Below are positions 9,136-18,500 of a stretch of 64,000 bases of DNA, piece after piece (position 1 is the first letter of the stretch; the number at the start of each line of letters is the position of its first letter). The position numbers were made by a program, and so were the translations under genes. The notes under the pieces were generated by a model that was given only the letters and a program-made list of their open reading frames with translations, ran no database searches and was not told the DNA's origin. Source of the stretch: JACVRW01 sp963716215 (GTDB taxonomy: Bacteria; Actinomycetota; Thermoleophilia; Solirubrobacterales; Thermoleophilaceae); contig OY970298.1 of NCBI GenBank assembly GCA_963716215.1, positions 558,001-622,000 of the forward strand, in the 5' to 3' direction.

Positions 9136-10469
9136 GGCGCGAGACCCTGAGCCCCGGCGGAGCCTGGGTGCTCGTGGGGGTGCTGTTCGCGCTGGTGGCG
9201 ATCACGCTGCCGGAGCTCGGATCCGATCCGTGGCGCTTCCGCCCGGGCGCCGTGGATCCTCAGGGGCCGCTGGCGCCGCTCGTGCGCGCGGCCGGCGAGG
9301 AGTGGGACCTCGGCATCCCACGCGCGTGCTGCTTCCTCGCCGGCCTGCTGTGCGGTGCGGCGGCGATCCTGCTGATCGCGCGGCCGCGCGCCTGGTCGAA
9401 GGGCCTCGCCGTTGGCCTGGTGCTGGCCGTGGGGCTGCTGCTGACGGCGCCGGCCACGCTGCTGCAGCTGGGCCTCCGCGACTCGACCGCGCCCTGGTTC
9501 TTCACGAACGACTCGACCTACCAGATCGAGCAGGGCGGCGACCTGCTGCTGGAGCTCGACAACCCGTACGGCCACGACTACAGCGAGTCGGGGCTGGAGC
9601 GCTTCTACACGCGCGACGGCAGCGTCTCCGAGCGCGTGCGCGACCGCGAGGTGGCACTCGAGCACTTCGCCTACTTCCCCGGCGCGATCTACACGGCGGC
9701 GGTGTGGCGCCTGCTGCCCGAGCCGCTCGACGACTACCGGCTGCTCGTGCTCGTCTGCAACCTGCTGATGCTCGCCGCCGCGCTTGCCTTCCGCGGGCCG
9801 CTGGCCGTGCGGCTCGCGCTGGGCGCCCTGCTCGTGTGCAGCCCGATCGCGATCCGCTCGGCCTGGTTCGGCCAGAACGACGCGCCCAGCATGCTGTTGG
9901 TTGTGGTCGCCTTCGCGCTCGCCAGCCGCCGTCGCTTCGGCTGGGCGGCCGCCGCCATCGCGGGCGCGATCCTGCTCAAGCAGTTCGCCCTGGTGGCCGC
10001 GCCGTTCCTCGCGCTCATGATGTGGAAGGCGGGCGCCGACCCGGACGAGCGCAAGCGTGCGGCGCTGGCCTTCGGCGGCGTGTTGGCGGCGGGCATCCTG
10101 CCGTTCCTGGTGGCCGACCCGGTCGCGTTCTACGACGACACGATCAAATACGGCGCGGGCACCTACCGCATCGTGGGCTACGGGCTGTCGGCGATCCTCG
10201 TGGAGGCCGGAATCGTGGCCGACCGCGACGGCGCCTACCCGTTCGCGCTGATCGCCCTGCTCACGTGGGTGCCGCTGACCGCGTGGCTGCTGCTGGCCCA
10301 GCGCCGCGCCGCCGAGCTGTGGATCGGCGCGGTGGGTTTCGCGATCTCGATCCTGTGGCTGATGTTCATCGGGCGGACGTTCAACAACTACTACCTGGTG
10401 TGGCCGATGACCGCCGCGGTCATCGCTGCCCTCTTGGCGCAAACGCGTACTGGTGCGACCGACCCGTGA
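9132..10469 (+). CDS. Polytopic membrane protein, GT87/GT39-like glycosyltransferase
   Basis: A 445-residue protein with about 10 membrane helices. The first outer loop carries DSTYQIEQGGDLLLELDNPY with an Asp/Glu-rich pattern, later FAYFPGAIYTAAVWRLLP and IRSAWFGQNDAPSMLLVV. Acidic residues in the first periplasmic loop followed by FPP/FGQNDAP motifs are typical of GT-C mannosyl/arabinosyl transferases (GT87). It would use a polyprenyl-phosphate sugar on the outer membrane face. It is translationally coupled (ATGA) to the O-antigen ligase-like gene. Its last 50 bp overlap the 3' end of the convergent beta-propeller gene. Assignment to GT87 is by pattern only. Confidence 0.75.
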   Translation: MRRETLSPGGAWVLVGVLFALVAITLPELGSDPWRFRPGAVDPQGPLAPLVRAAGEEWDLGIPRACCFLAGLLCGAAAILLIARPRAWSKGLAVGLVLAVGLLLTAPATLLQLGLRDSTAPWFFTNDSTYQIEQGGDLLLELDNPYGHDYSESGLERFYTRDGSVSERVRDREVALEHFAYFPGAIYTAAVWRLLPEPLDDYRLLVLVCNLLMLAAALAFRGPLAVRLALGALLVCSPIAIRSAWFGQNDAPSMLLVVVAFALASRRRFGWAAAAIAGAILLKQFALVAAPFLALMMWKAGADPDERKRAALAFGGVLAAGILPFLVADPVAFYDDTIKYGAGTYRIVGYGLSAILVEAGIVADRDGAYPFALIALLTWVPLTAWLLLAQRRAAELWIGAVGFAISILWLMFIGRTFNNYYLVWPMTAAVIAALLAQTRTGATDP

Positions 10470-11718
10470 GGTAGATGCGCTCGCCGTCCGCGACCACCGG
10501 GTTCGCGTACTTGCCGTCCCGGAAGCGCCACACCCGCTTGCCGTCGCGCGCCCTCACCGCGTAGGTCGAGTCAGGGCCGCGCGCCACCGCCCGAGCGGCG
10601 GCGGACCCGCAGCTCGAACAGACCGCGTAGTACACGAGCCCGTCCATGACCGTGGGAGCGGCGTGCACCGCGCCGCGGGCGTCGATCTGCCAGATCGTGT
10701 CCCCTGTGGCGGCGTCGAGCGCGTAGAACTTGCCGTCGTAGGTGCCAACGAACACGCGCTTCTCGGCGACCGCGGCCGCGCCGTAGATGTAGGTGCCCAG
10801 CGGCCGCGCCCACAGCAGCCGGCCGCTCTTGGCTCCGTACACGTACATCGTGCCGTCGGTGTTGCCGATGTACACACGTCCGTACGCGATCGTCGGCGTG
10901 GCGTACCAGAACTCGCGCGAGCCGAACTTCGACTGTGACTGGGCGCTCCACAGCATCCGGCCGGTCCGGGCGCTGAGCGCGTAGATCGTCCCGCCGTCGG
11001 ACGCGATGAAGATGCGTCCTCGCCAGTACGCGGCCGAGGTGTTCACCTGGTCGTCGGCCTGGAAGCTCCAGATCCGCTTCCCGGTCTGGGCGTTCAAGGC
11101 GTACACGCGGTGGTCCCAGGTGCCCACGTACAGGCGGCCGTTCTTCAACAGCGGGGACGACTCGATCGGCTGGGACTCGAATCGCCACCGCTCCCGGCCG
11201 GTGTCGGCATCCCAGGCCACGAGGAAGCCGTCCGCCCCGGCCTGGTCCTGGGTGCACTCCACGCGGTGCATGTACGACTGGTAGACGACCCCCTCCCCGA
11301 TCGTCGGCGAGGACGCGGCGCAGCGCCCCAGGCTCTTGCGCCAGTCGACCTTGCCGGTCTTCGCGTCGAGCGCGAAGAAGAGGCCCTTCTGCTGGGCCAG
11401 GTAGACGCGGTCGTAGCCCACGGAGGGCGGGAACTCGAGCGAGTCGTGGGCGTCGATCTTCCAGAGGCGCCGGAACGGCGGCCGGTGGTCGTACGGTGCG
11501 ATGTGCTGACGGGCGTCGTCGAAGCCATAGGTGGGCCACGGGCGCGGGTCGGTCTTCTCGGGGGGCGGCGGCTTCGGCTCCTCGGTGGTCACGAACTCGT
11601 CGGTGGCGGAGCCGCGCTTCTCGATCGGCTCCTTCTCCTTCTGGTAGGCGTACACACCCGCGGCGATCACGAGGACGGCGACGATCGCGGCGCCCACGAA
11701 CAAGCGTCGTCTGGTCAC
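10420..11718 (-). CDS. Membrane-anchored PQQ-type beta-propeller protein
   Basis: A 432-residue protein with an N-terminal anchor (about residues 6-24, FVGAAIVAVLVIAAGVYAY) and an outside domain built of repeated blades: YLAQQKGLFFALDAKTGKVDW, GTWDHRVYALNAQTGKRIW, FIASDGGTIYALSARTG, GNTDGTMYVYGAKSGRLLW and GTYDGKFYALDAATGDTIW. These A-x-D/N-x-x-T-G-x-x-W repeats are those of PQQ-dehydrogenase/BamB-like propellers. No dehydrogenase active-site set is obvious, so a scaffold or binding role is more likely. CSSCG near residue 375 could form a disulfide. It lies in the polysaccharide cluster facing the glycosyltransferases. Confidence 0.85.
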   Translation of the reverse strand: MTRRRLFVGAAIVAVLVIAAGVYAYQKEKEPIEKRGSATDEFVTTEEPKPPPPEKTDPRPWPTYGFDDARQHIAPYDHRPPFRRLWKIDAHDSLEFPPSVGYDRVYLAQQKGLFFALDAKTGKVDWRKSLGRCAASSPTIGEGVVYQSYMHRVECTQDQAGADGFLVAWDADTGRERWRFESQPIESSPLLKNGRLYVGTWDHRVYALNAQTGKRIWSFQADDQVNTSAAYWRGRIFIASDGGTIYALSARTGRMLWSAQSQSKFGSREFWYATPTIAYGRVYIGNTDGTMYVYGAKSGRLLWARPLGTYIYGAAAVAEKRVFVGTYDGKFYALDAATGDTIWQIDARGAVHAAPTVMDGLVYYAVCSSCGSAAARAVARGPDSTYAVRARDGKRVWRFRDGKYANPVVADGERIYLTGRSHQYAFAPRGQR

Positions 11719-11767
11719 CGAGGGCAGGCTAGCTACCGCCCCCGACCGCTCGGACTAGCCGGAAGCA

Positions 11768-11787
11768 GCCGGCTCGGCCGGCTGCGC
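11768..11787 (-). repeat. 20-bp GC palindromic repeat, copy 2 (inverted)
   Basis: This is the reverse complement of the 20-mer at 7583-7602. Here it forms part of a perfect 8-bp hairpin, GCAGCCGG/CCGGCTGC with loop CTCGG at 11765-11785, in the 79-bp gap between two minus-strand genes. It may be a dispersed repeat or a transcription-ending hairpin. Confidence 0.6.
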
Positions 11788-11797
11788 ACGGACCGGA

Positions 11798-13615
11798 CTA
11801 CCTGGCTCCCTGCGCCAGCAGGCGCCAGATCCGGGTCGTCACGGCCGGCACCTCGTCGCTCAGCGCGGACTCCTCGAGCTGCCCCGCCCACTGGGCCGTG
11901 CCGGTGCGGATCACCAGGCCGCCGCCGAGGCCGAAGGCCACGAAGGCCGGCTCCTGGGGGTCGCGCCCCGCGTTCGCGATCGGCCTGGCCGCCGTGGGCA
12001 GGCGGCGTGACTGCTCGAACTCGGTGAAGTCGCCGATGAACGAGTCGAGGCCCTCGAACAGCCCGAGCCCGTCCTCGAACACGGTCAACGGCGCGCTCGA
12101 GGTCTCGAGCAGCGAGGTGGCCTCGCCGAAGGCGTTCACGCGCTGCCGGCGCGGGTCCGTCAGGCGCCCGTCGCGCACCCTCACCGTGCGGCGGAGGGCG
12201 TCGGCGCCGAAGGAGGCGACCCGCAGGCCGTCGGACACCTCGTCGCGCAGGCGCCTCATCAGCGGCTCCGGTAGCCAAAGCGCGCTGCCGGCGAACGCCA
12301 CGCCGGGGGCGTTGCCCAGCGCCGGACCCTCGCCGCGCGCCAGCGACAGGTCGGTGGTCAGGTCGTAGGCCAGCCGCTCCCGCTCCAGGTAGCGCAGCAG
12401 CGGCGCAACCTCGGCGTTGAAGCCCTGCGGCAGCCCACCTCCTGCGAACGGCCGCTCGAGGCCGAGCGAGCGCGCCCTCGGGAACGCGTCCGCGAAGCCG
12501 TCGAAGTCGTCGTCGACGGGGTTCAGGCCCTGCCACGAGATCGCCGGCAGCACCACCAGCGGGCGCGGGCGCTGGAGCGCGCGCTTGCTCTGCGGCAGTC
12601 CGGCGACGGCGATCGGCCAGACCGCGCGGTGGCGGCCCCCGCGCACGCGCATCACGTACACGCCGGTCCGCGTGTCCGACGGGACCCGCACGCGCAAGCG
12701 TCCGCCGATGCGCTCGCCGCGCCGGATCGGCTTCGGGTCGCCCAGGCGGGAGAGGACGAAGTCGACGCTGCGGTCGATCGGCCCGACCTCGAACGTCGCG
12801 AGCGAGCCGGCGGGGACGACGTCCAGCGGCCCGGCGAGCGTGAAGCTGCGCACCGACACCCCGGTGCCCGGCCGCGTGACCGCCCGGCTGGGTACCTCAG
12901 CAGGGGCCACCGCGAGGTTCCCGGCCTTGTCGCGCACGCTCACCGTGAACGTGTAGTCGCCGTCGGGGGCCGGGCCGGTCTCGTTCACCCCGGTCGCGAC
13001 CTCGCCGTGCCAGACGCCGCTGCGGCCCTCGCCCCGGAAGCGCCGCACCACGTGCGGCTTGGGCGCGTCGTCTGTGCGGAACACGCGGAACTCCGGGGCC
13101 GAGTTGCCCGGTCCCCGATACCGGATCGTCACCTCGGGCGCCTGCCCCGGCTCGCCAGGGGCGATCACGTTCGGGGTCGCCGAAACGAGCTCGACCTCCG
13201 GGGGCTCGCGATCCACGCGGATGCGCTTGGAGGAGTCGATCACGCGCCCCTCGTCGCGGCGCAGCACGCGCATCCGGTAGACCCCGTCGGGAACCGGCCT
13301 GCCCTCGTTGTCGCGCCCATCCCAGCGGAACCGGTGCTTGGCGTCCCCGGCCAGCTCCCGGTCGTCCACCAGCCGCCGCACCTCGTTGCCCTCGCTGTCC
13401 AGGATCGAGAACGTGACCTGGGCCGGCTCGGAGAGGTCGAACCCGACCTGGGTCGCGTCGCGATAGCGGTCGGCGTTGGGGGAGAACTGCTTCGGCTTCG
13501 CGGCAAAACGGATCACGAGCGGGAACTCGCTCTTGAGCTGCTGGGTCGCGAAAAAGGCCGCGATCGTCGCAACCACGAGCAGCGCGAAGACCGCGCGTAC
13601 GACGGGACGGGCCAT
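11798..13615 (-). CDS. Secreted or anchored protein with FlgD-type Ig domain and dimethylformamidase-like C-terminal domain
   Basis: A 605-residue exported protein. An N-terminal hydrophobic anchor (about 6-25) is followed by a FlgD Ig-like domain (about 35-135; PKQFSPNADRYRDATQVGF, then WDGRDNEGRPVPDGVYRMRV). A second Ig-like domain contains DGDYTFTVSVRDKAGNLA. The C-terminal 280 residues (VLPAISWQGLNPVDDDFDG, FNAEVAPLLRYLERERLAYD, VASFGADALRRTV, IRTGTAQWAGQL) resemble the large-subunit domain of N,N-dimethylformamidase and its uncharacterised secreted relatives. Substrate unknown. It is probably in one leftward unit with the beta-propeller gene, within the surface polysaccharide region. Confidence 0.72.
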   Translation of the reverse strand: MARPVVRAVFALLVVATIAAFFATQQLKSEFPLVIRFAAKPKQFSPNADRYRDATQVGFDLSEPAQVTFSILDSEGNEVRRLVDDRELAGDAKHRFRWDGRDNEGRPVPDGVYRMRVLRRDEGRVIDSSKRIRVDREPPEVELVSATPNVIAPGEPGQAPEVTIRYRGPGNSAPEFRVFRTDDAPKPHVVRRFRGEGRSGVWHGEVATGVNETGPAPDGDYTFTVSVRDKAGNLAVAPAEVPSRAVTRPGTGVSVRSFTLAGPLDVVPAGSLATFEVGPIDRSVDFVLSRLGDPKPIRRGERIGGRLRVRVPSDTRTGVYVMRVRGGRHRAVWPIAVAGLPQSKRALQRPRPLVVLPAISWQGLNPVDDDFDGFADAFPRARSLGLERPFAGGGLPQGFNAEVAPLLRYLERERLAYDLTTDLSLARGEGPALGNAPGVAFAGSALWLPEPLMRRLRDEVSDGLRVASFGADALRRTVRVRDGRLTDPRRQRVNAFGEATSLLETSSAPLTVFEDGLGLFEGLDSFIGDFTEFEQSRRLPTAARPIANAGRDPQEPAFVAFGLGGGLVIRTGTAQWAGQLEESALSDEVPAVTTRIWRLLAQGAR

Positions 13616-13671
13616 GGGCGCGGGACCCTAGATGATGGATCCGATCGCTCGGCCGCGAGAATGTCGCTCCG

Positions 13672-14745
13672 ATGCGCGTACAGCTCATCGATCCATCGGC
13701 CGACGTCCTGCCCTACGACCACGCTCTCGCCGCCGCTCTGGCGCGCCGGGGCGCGGACGTGGAGCTGATCACGTCGCGCTTCGTGCACGGGCCAGCGCCC
13801 GTGCCGGACGGCTATGCCCTCACGCAATCGTTCTACCGGCTCGCCACCGGGCCGGCCGCGCAGCGCCCGCGGCTGCGCCGTGCGTTGAAGCTGGTCGAGC
13901 ACGTGCCCGACACGCTGCGGGTGCGCAGGCGGGCCGCTGCCGCCGACCTGCTGCACTGGCAGTGGCTCTGGCTGGAGGCCGTGAGCGCGCGCCTGTTGCC
14001 GCGCGCACGCCCGCAGGTGCTCACCATGCACAACGTGATCCGCCGCGGACGCTCGGGACGCAGGCTCGCCGAGCGGATGGACGCGACGATCGTCCACACG
14101 CGCCACGGCGCCGAGCTGCTCGGCGGAGGTCCGCGGGTGCACGTGATCCCGCACGGTGCGTTCGAGCACCTCACGCGCCAGTCCGGCGAGCTGCCACTGC
14201 CGCCCGAGCTGGCGGCGGTCCAAGGCCCGGTCGTGCTGTGCTTCGGGGTCGTGCGCCCGTACAAGGGGGTCGACGTGTTGGTGGACGCGTTCCGCTCGGT
14301 CCAGGGCGCGGAGCTGTGGGTGGTGGGGCGGCCACTGGGGGTGTCGACGGCGGCGCTCGACGCGCCGCCCAACGTGCGCTTCGTGCCCCGCTACGTCAGC
14401 GACGCCGAGCTGCCCGCCTACTTCCGCCGCGCCGACCTGCTGGTGCTGCCCCACCGTGCCGTGGACGTGTCGGGTGTCCTGTTCGCCGGCCTCGCCTTCG
14501 GCAAGCCGATGGTGCTCTCCGACGTGGGCGGCTTCCGCGAGGTGGTGGAGGAGCACGGCGCCGGGCGCCTGGTCGCGCCTGGCGACCCGGGGGCGCTCCG
14601 CGACGCGATCGGGGAGCTGCTGGCCGACCGGCCCGAGCGCGAACGGCTGGCCGAGCGCGCCCGGGCGGCGGCGGCGGGCCCGTACTCCTGGGACTCGGTC
14701 GCACAGCGCACGCTGGCCGTCTACGAGGAGGTGCTCGCGCGATGA
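13672..14745 (+). CDS. Glycosyltransferase family 4
   Basis: A 357-residue GT-B glycosyltransferase. The N-terminal half starts RVQLIDPSADVLPYDHALAA and contains LHWQWLWLEAVSARLLPRAR and VLTMHNVIRRGRSG. The donor half contains VVLCFGVVRPYKGVDVLVDAF, RYVSDAELPAYFRRADLLVLP, SGVLFAGLAFGKPMVLSDVG and FREVVEEHGAGRLV. The E-x7-E type motif appears as DVSGVLFAGLAFGKP rather than the classic one. It would add a sugar to a lipid-linked glycan. It is coupled (ATGA) to the sugar formyltransferase gene, which suggests that both act on the same sugar or repeat unit. Confidence 0.9.
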   Translation: MRVQLIDPSADVLPYDHALAAALARRGADVELITSRFVHGPAPVPDGYALTQSFYRLATGPAAQRPRLRRALKLVEHVPDTLRVRRRAAAADLLHWQWLWLEAVSARLLPRARPQVLTMHNVIRRGRSGRRLAERMDATIVHTRHGAELLGGGPRVHVIPHGAFEHLTRQSGELPLPPELAAVQGPVVLCFGVVRPYKGVDVLVDAFRSVQGAELWVVGRPLGVSTAALDAPPNVRFVPRYVSDAELPAYFRRADLLVLPHRAVDVSGVLFAGLAFGKPMVLSDVGGFREVVEEHGAGRLVAPGDPGALRDAIGELLADRPERERLAERARAAAAGPYSWDSVAQRTLAVYEEVLAR

Positions 14746-15509
14746 GGGTGGTGTTCATGGGCAAGAGCAAGCGATCGGCGGTGCGTGCGCTCGACTGGCT
14801 GGTCGAGCAGGGCGCGGACGTGGCGGCGGTGGTTGCCGCGGCCCCCGACGACTCCACACGCGCGGCGCAGCGGCTGGACCTGGCGGCCCGCCGCCACGGC
14901 CTGCCGCTGCTCGGCGAGGACGAGCTCTACGCGGATCCGCCGGCGGATGTGGACGTGGTCATCTCGTTCCTGTTCTGGAACCGGATCCGCGAGCCGCTGA
15001 TCTCGCTCGGCCGGGTCGGCTGTCTCAACTTCCACCCCGCCCCGCTGCCCGACTTCCGCGGTGTGGGCGGTTACAACGTGGCGATCCTCGAGGGACTGGA
15101 TCGGTGGGGCGTGTCGTGCCACTTCGTAGACGAGCAACTCGACACCGGCGACCTGGTGGAGGTGGAGCGCTTCCCGATCGAGACCGACACCGAGACGGCC
15201 TTCTCGCTCGACCTCAAGAGCCAGGAGCGGCTGGTGGGGCTGTTCGAGCGCGTGCTGGGACGGGTGCGGGACGGTGAGCCGCTGCCGCGCGCGCCCCAGG
15301 GCGAGGGGCGCTACGTGTCGCGCGACGAGTTCGAGGAGCTGCGCGTGGTGCGACCGGGCGACGACGTCGCGCGCAAGCTGCGTGCCTTCTGGTACCCGCC
15401 CTGGCCCGGCGCCGTGCTCGACGTGGACGGGCGTCGGCTGACGCTGGTGGACGAGCAGCTGCTGGCCGACGTCGCGGCGGCCTACCGGGACGCGGGCCGG
15501 TTGCCGTGA
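14742..15509 (+). CDS. Formyltransferase family protein, probable sugar N-formyltransferase
   Basis: A 255-residue protein with the methionyl-tRNA formyltransferase fold. RVVFMGKSKRSAVRALDWL is the first Rossmann strand. DVVISFLFWNRIREPLI, CLNFHPAPLPDFRGVGGYN (Asn/His catalytic region) and VSCHFVDEQLDTGDLV with the catalytic Asp follow. The usual Fmt C-terminal tRNA domain is replaced by a shorter tail containing LRAFWYPPWPGAVL, typical of sugar N-formyltransferases that use N10-formyl-THF. Its place after a GT4 in a polysaccharide cluster supports N-formylation of an amino-sugar. No aminotransferase that would make the amino-sugar is seen in the window, so the substrate is open. Confidence 0.82.
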   Translation: MRVVFMGKSKRSAVRALDWLVEQGADVAAVVAAAPDDSTRAAQRLDLAARRHGLPLLGEDELYADPPADVDVVISFLFWNRIREPLISLGRVGCLNFHPAPLPDFRGVGGYNVAILEGLDRWGVSCHFVDEQLDTGDLVEVERFPIETDTETAFSLDLKSQERLVGLFERVLGRVRDGEPLPRAPQGEGRYVSRDEFEELRVVRPGDDVARKLRAFWYPPWPGAVLDVDGRRLTLVDEQLLADVAAAYRDAGRLP

Positions 15510-15519
15510 CGCGACGCAA

Positions 15520-15535
15520 TGTGACCTGCGTCACA
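15520..15535. promoter_or_regulatory. CRP/FNR-family operator (TGTGA-N6-TCACA)
   Basis: A perfect CRP consensus TGTGACCTGCGTCACA, extended by A/T on each side. Its centre is 42.5 bp before the predicted transcription start of the adenylate cyclase gene, which is the class II activation position. The match and spacing are seen directly. Binding by a cAMP receptor protein is inferred from established consensus. Confidence 0.75.
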
Positions 15536-15557
15536 TAGTCGCCCAGGCGCGCCGGAG

Positions 15558-15563
15558 TACTCT
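15558..15563 (+). promoter_or_regulatory. Candidate -10 element of a leaderless adenylate cyclase promoter
   Basis: TACTCT fits the actinobacterial TANNNT -10 pattern. Six bases separate it from the ATG at 15570, so the start of transcription would coincide with the A of the start codon. The GGAGG directly touching the ATG is too close to act as a Shine-Dalgarno, which fits a leaderless mRNA. Confidence 0.5.
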
Positions 15564-15569
15564 CGGAGG

Positions 15570-18500
15570 ATGAGCTGCGCGGCGTGCGGCACCGACAATC
15601 CGGCTGGCGCCCGCTTCTGCATGTCCTGCGGCGCCCAGCTCGAGCACCGCTGCTCGGCGTGCGGCACCCCGGCGCCGCCCGAGGCCCGCTTCTGCATGAA
15701 CTGCGGCGCGTCGCTCGACGAGCCCGCCGTGGCCGGCCGCGGTCAGCCTCGACCGCAGGGCCTACCGGAGGAGCGCCGCCAGGTCACGGTCCTGTTCGCC
15801 GACCTGTCGGGGTACACGGCCGTGGCAGAGCGGATGGATCCCGAGGCCGTCAAGGCCCTCGTCGATCGCGTGCTGATGCGGCTCGGCCAGGAGGTCGAGC
15901 GCTACGGCGGCATCGTCGACAAGTACATCGGCGACAACGTGATGGCGATCTTCGGGGCGCCGGTGGCCCACGAGGACGACGAGGAGCGCGCGGTGCGCGC
16001 CGGCCTCGGCATGCAGGCGGCGATGGGCGACGTGAACCTCGACCTCCCGGATGGGGTGACGTTCGCGCTGCGCGTGGGCGTGAACACGGGCGAGGTGCTG
16101 GCTGGTGCCATCGGCCAGGACTACACGGTCGTAGGCGACACCGTGAACGTGGCCGCGCGCCTGCAGAGCGCCGCGCGGCCCGGCAGCGTGACCGTCGGCG
16201 AGCGCACGATGCGCGCCTCGGTCGGCGCGGTCCGCTACGAGCAACTCGAGCCGCTGGAGCTGAAGGGCAAGTCCGAGCCCGTCCCCGCCTGGGAGGCGGT
16301 GGCGGTGCGCGCCCGGCAGGCGGTCGGCCGCGCCGCCCCCGCTCGCGAGGCTGCCCTGGTCGGGCGCACGCAGGTGCTCACGACGCTCGAGGCGATCTTC
16401 GAGCGGGTCGAGTTGGAGCGCGCGCCGCATCTCGTCACGCTCGTGGGCGAGGCGGGCGTCGGCAAGTCGCGCGTCCTGCGGGAGCTGGAGCGTCAGCTGT
16501 GCGCCCGCACGATCACGCCCACCTTCCGCACCGGACGCTGCCTGCCCTACGGCAGCGGGATCGTCTTCTGGGCCCTGGGCGAGGTGCTGCGCGAGGAGTG
16601 CGGCATCGTCGACGCCGACTCCGCCGAGGAGGCGTGGGGCAAGCTGCGCGAGTACTCGCTGGACCTGTTCGGCGCCAGGGACCCGTCGATGGTCGACGAG
16701 GCCGAGCGCAAGACCGCGCTGATCGGCAGGCTGATCGGCCTCGAGGTGCCGGCCGAGCTGGTACCGCCCGGCGAGGATCCGGAGCGACTCCGCGAGTCCT
16801 TCTTCTCGGCCCTGCGCGCCGGCATCGAGGCAATGGCCGGACGGCAGCCGCTCGTGCTCGCGTTCGAGGACATCCATTGGGCCGACGACGGCATGCTCGA
16901 CGCGATCGAGCACCTAGCGCAGTGGGTGCGCGCGCCGCTGATGGTCGTCTGCCTGGCGCGCGACGAGCTGCTCGATCGCCGTCCGAGCTGGGGCGGCGGG
17001 CGCGTTCCGGCGACCCAGCTGGTGCTCGACCCGCTGACCGCGACCGAGACGGAGGAGCTGGTCGCCTCGCTGCTCCCGGCCGGCGTGGCCGTGCTGCCGG
17101 CGCTCGTGGAGCGCTCCGGCGGCAACCCGCTGTTCGCCGAGGAGATGGCGCGCCGACTCGCCGAGGACGGCTCGATGGGGGCGGCCGAGCTGCCCGACAC
17201 TGTCCAGGCGGTGCTCGCGGCACGGCTCGACGCCCTCGACCCGTTCGAGCGCCGGCTCGTGCAGCAGGCCGCGGTGGTGGGCCGGACCTTCTGGGAGAGC
17301 TCGCTCGCACCGCTGGCGGGCACCGACCAGCGCGAGCTCGAGCGGGCGCTCGTCTCGCTGCAGGAGAAGGACATCCTCGCGCTGGGGTCGGAGAGCGCGC
17401 TGACCGGCGAGCGTGAGCTGGCCTTCAAGCACGTCCTGATCCGCGACGTCGCCTACGGGATGCTCCCCAAGGTGGTGCGGGCCCGCAAGCACTTCGAGGT
17501 CGGTGCGTTCATCGAGGGCCGCGCGGGCGACCGTACGGACGAGGTCGTGTCGCTGCTCGCCGAGCACTACGGGCGCGCCGCCGCGCTCGGCCGCGAGGGC
17601 GGCCTGCCGGTCGACGAGCTCGACCAGATGCAGCGGCGCGGGATGCTCTTCCTCGAGCAGGCCGGCGACGCCGCCGCGCTGCTGTACGCGAACCGCGAGG
17701 GTGCCGCGCACTATCGCCACGCGCGCCAGATCTCCCCGCAGGACGGGCGCGCCGACGGCGTGCGCATCGGGGAGAAGCTCGGCGACGTGTCGCTGCGGCT
17801 CGGCCGCGTGGACGAGGCGATCAACGTCTGGGTGGAGTGCCTCGAGTGGCACCGCGCCGAGGAGGACCTCGAGCGCGTGGCGGACCTGCACCGCAAGGTC
17901 GGCGCGGCGCTCTCGCACAAGGGCGAGCGCAAGACCGCCATCGAGCACTACCAGAAGGGGATCAACCTGCTCAAGGACGGGCCGCCGCGGCTCGAGCTGG
18001 TGCGCCTCTACGAGGAGGCGGCGTGGCTGTACCTGCACACCGGCGACAACATGCTCGCCATCTACGCGTCCGAGAAGGCGCTGCGCCTGGCCGAGCGGCT
18101 CGGTGAGACGCGCGCGGCCAGCCGCGCGCACGGCATCTTCGGCCGGGTGTTCGGGCGGATCGGCGACACCGAGAAGGCGCGCCAGAACCTGGAGCGCGCG
18201 GTCGAGCTGGCGCGCGCGCCGCGGGCCGAGCCGCCGCTGGGCGCGCCGCGCGAGGATCAGAGCGAGACGATCCTGGCGCTGTCGGCGCTGGGCCGCCACC
18301 TGGAGGTGTCCGAGGCAGAGGTGTCCTCCGCGCGGGCTGCGTACGAGGAGGCGCTGGCGCTGGCGGAGAAGATGGGCTCGCTGCCGGCGCAGGTGGAGCT
18401 GCACGCCTCGCTCGCCCAGCTCGCGGTGTACGGAGCCGACTGGGATCAGGTGGAGCGCTCGACGGAGGCCAGCGCGGAGCTGGCCGAGCGCGAGGGCCTG

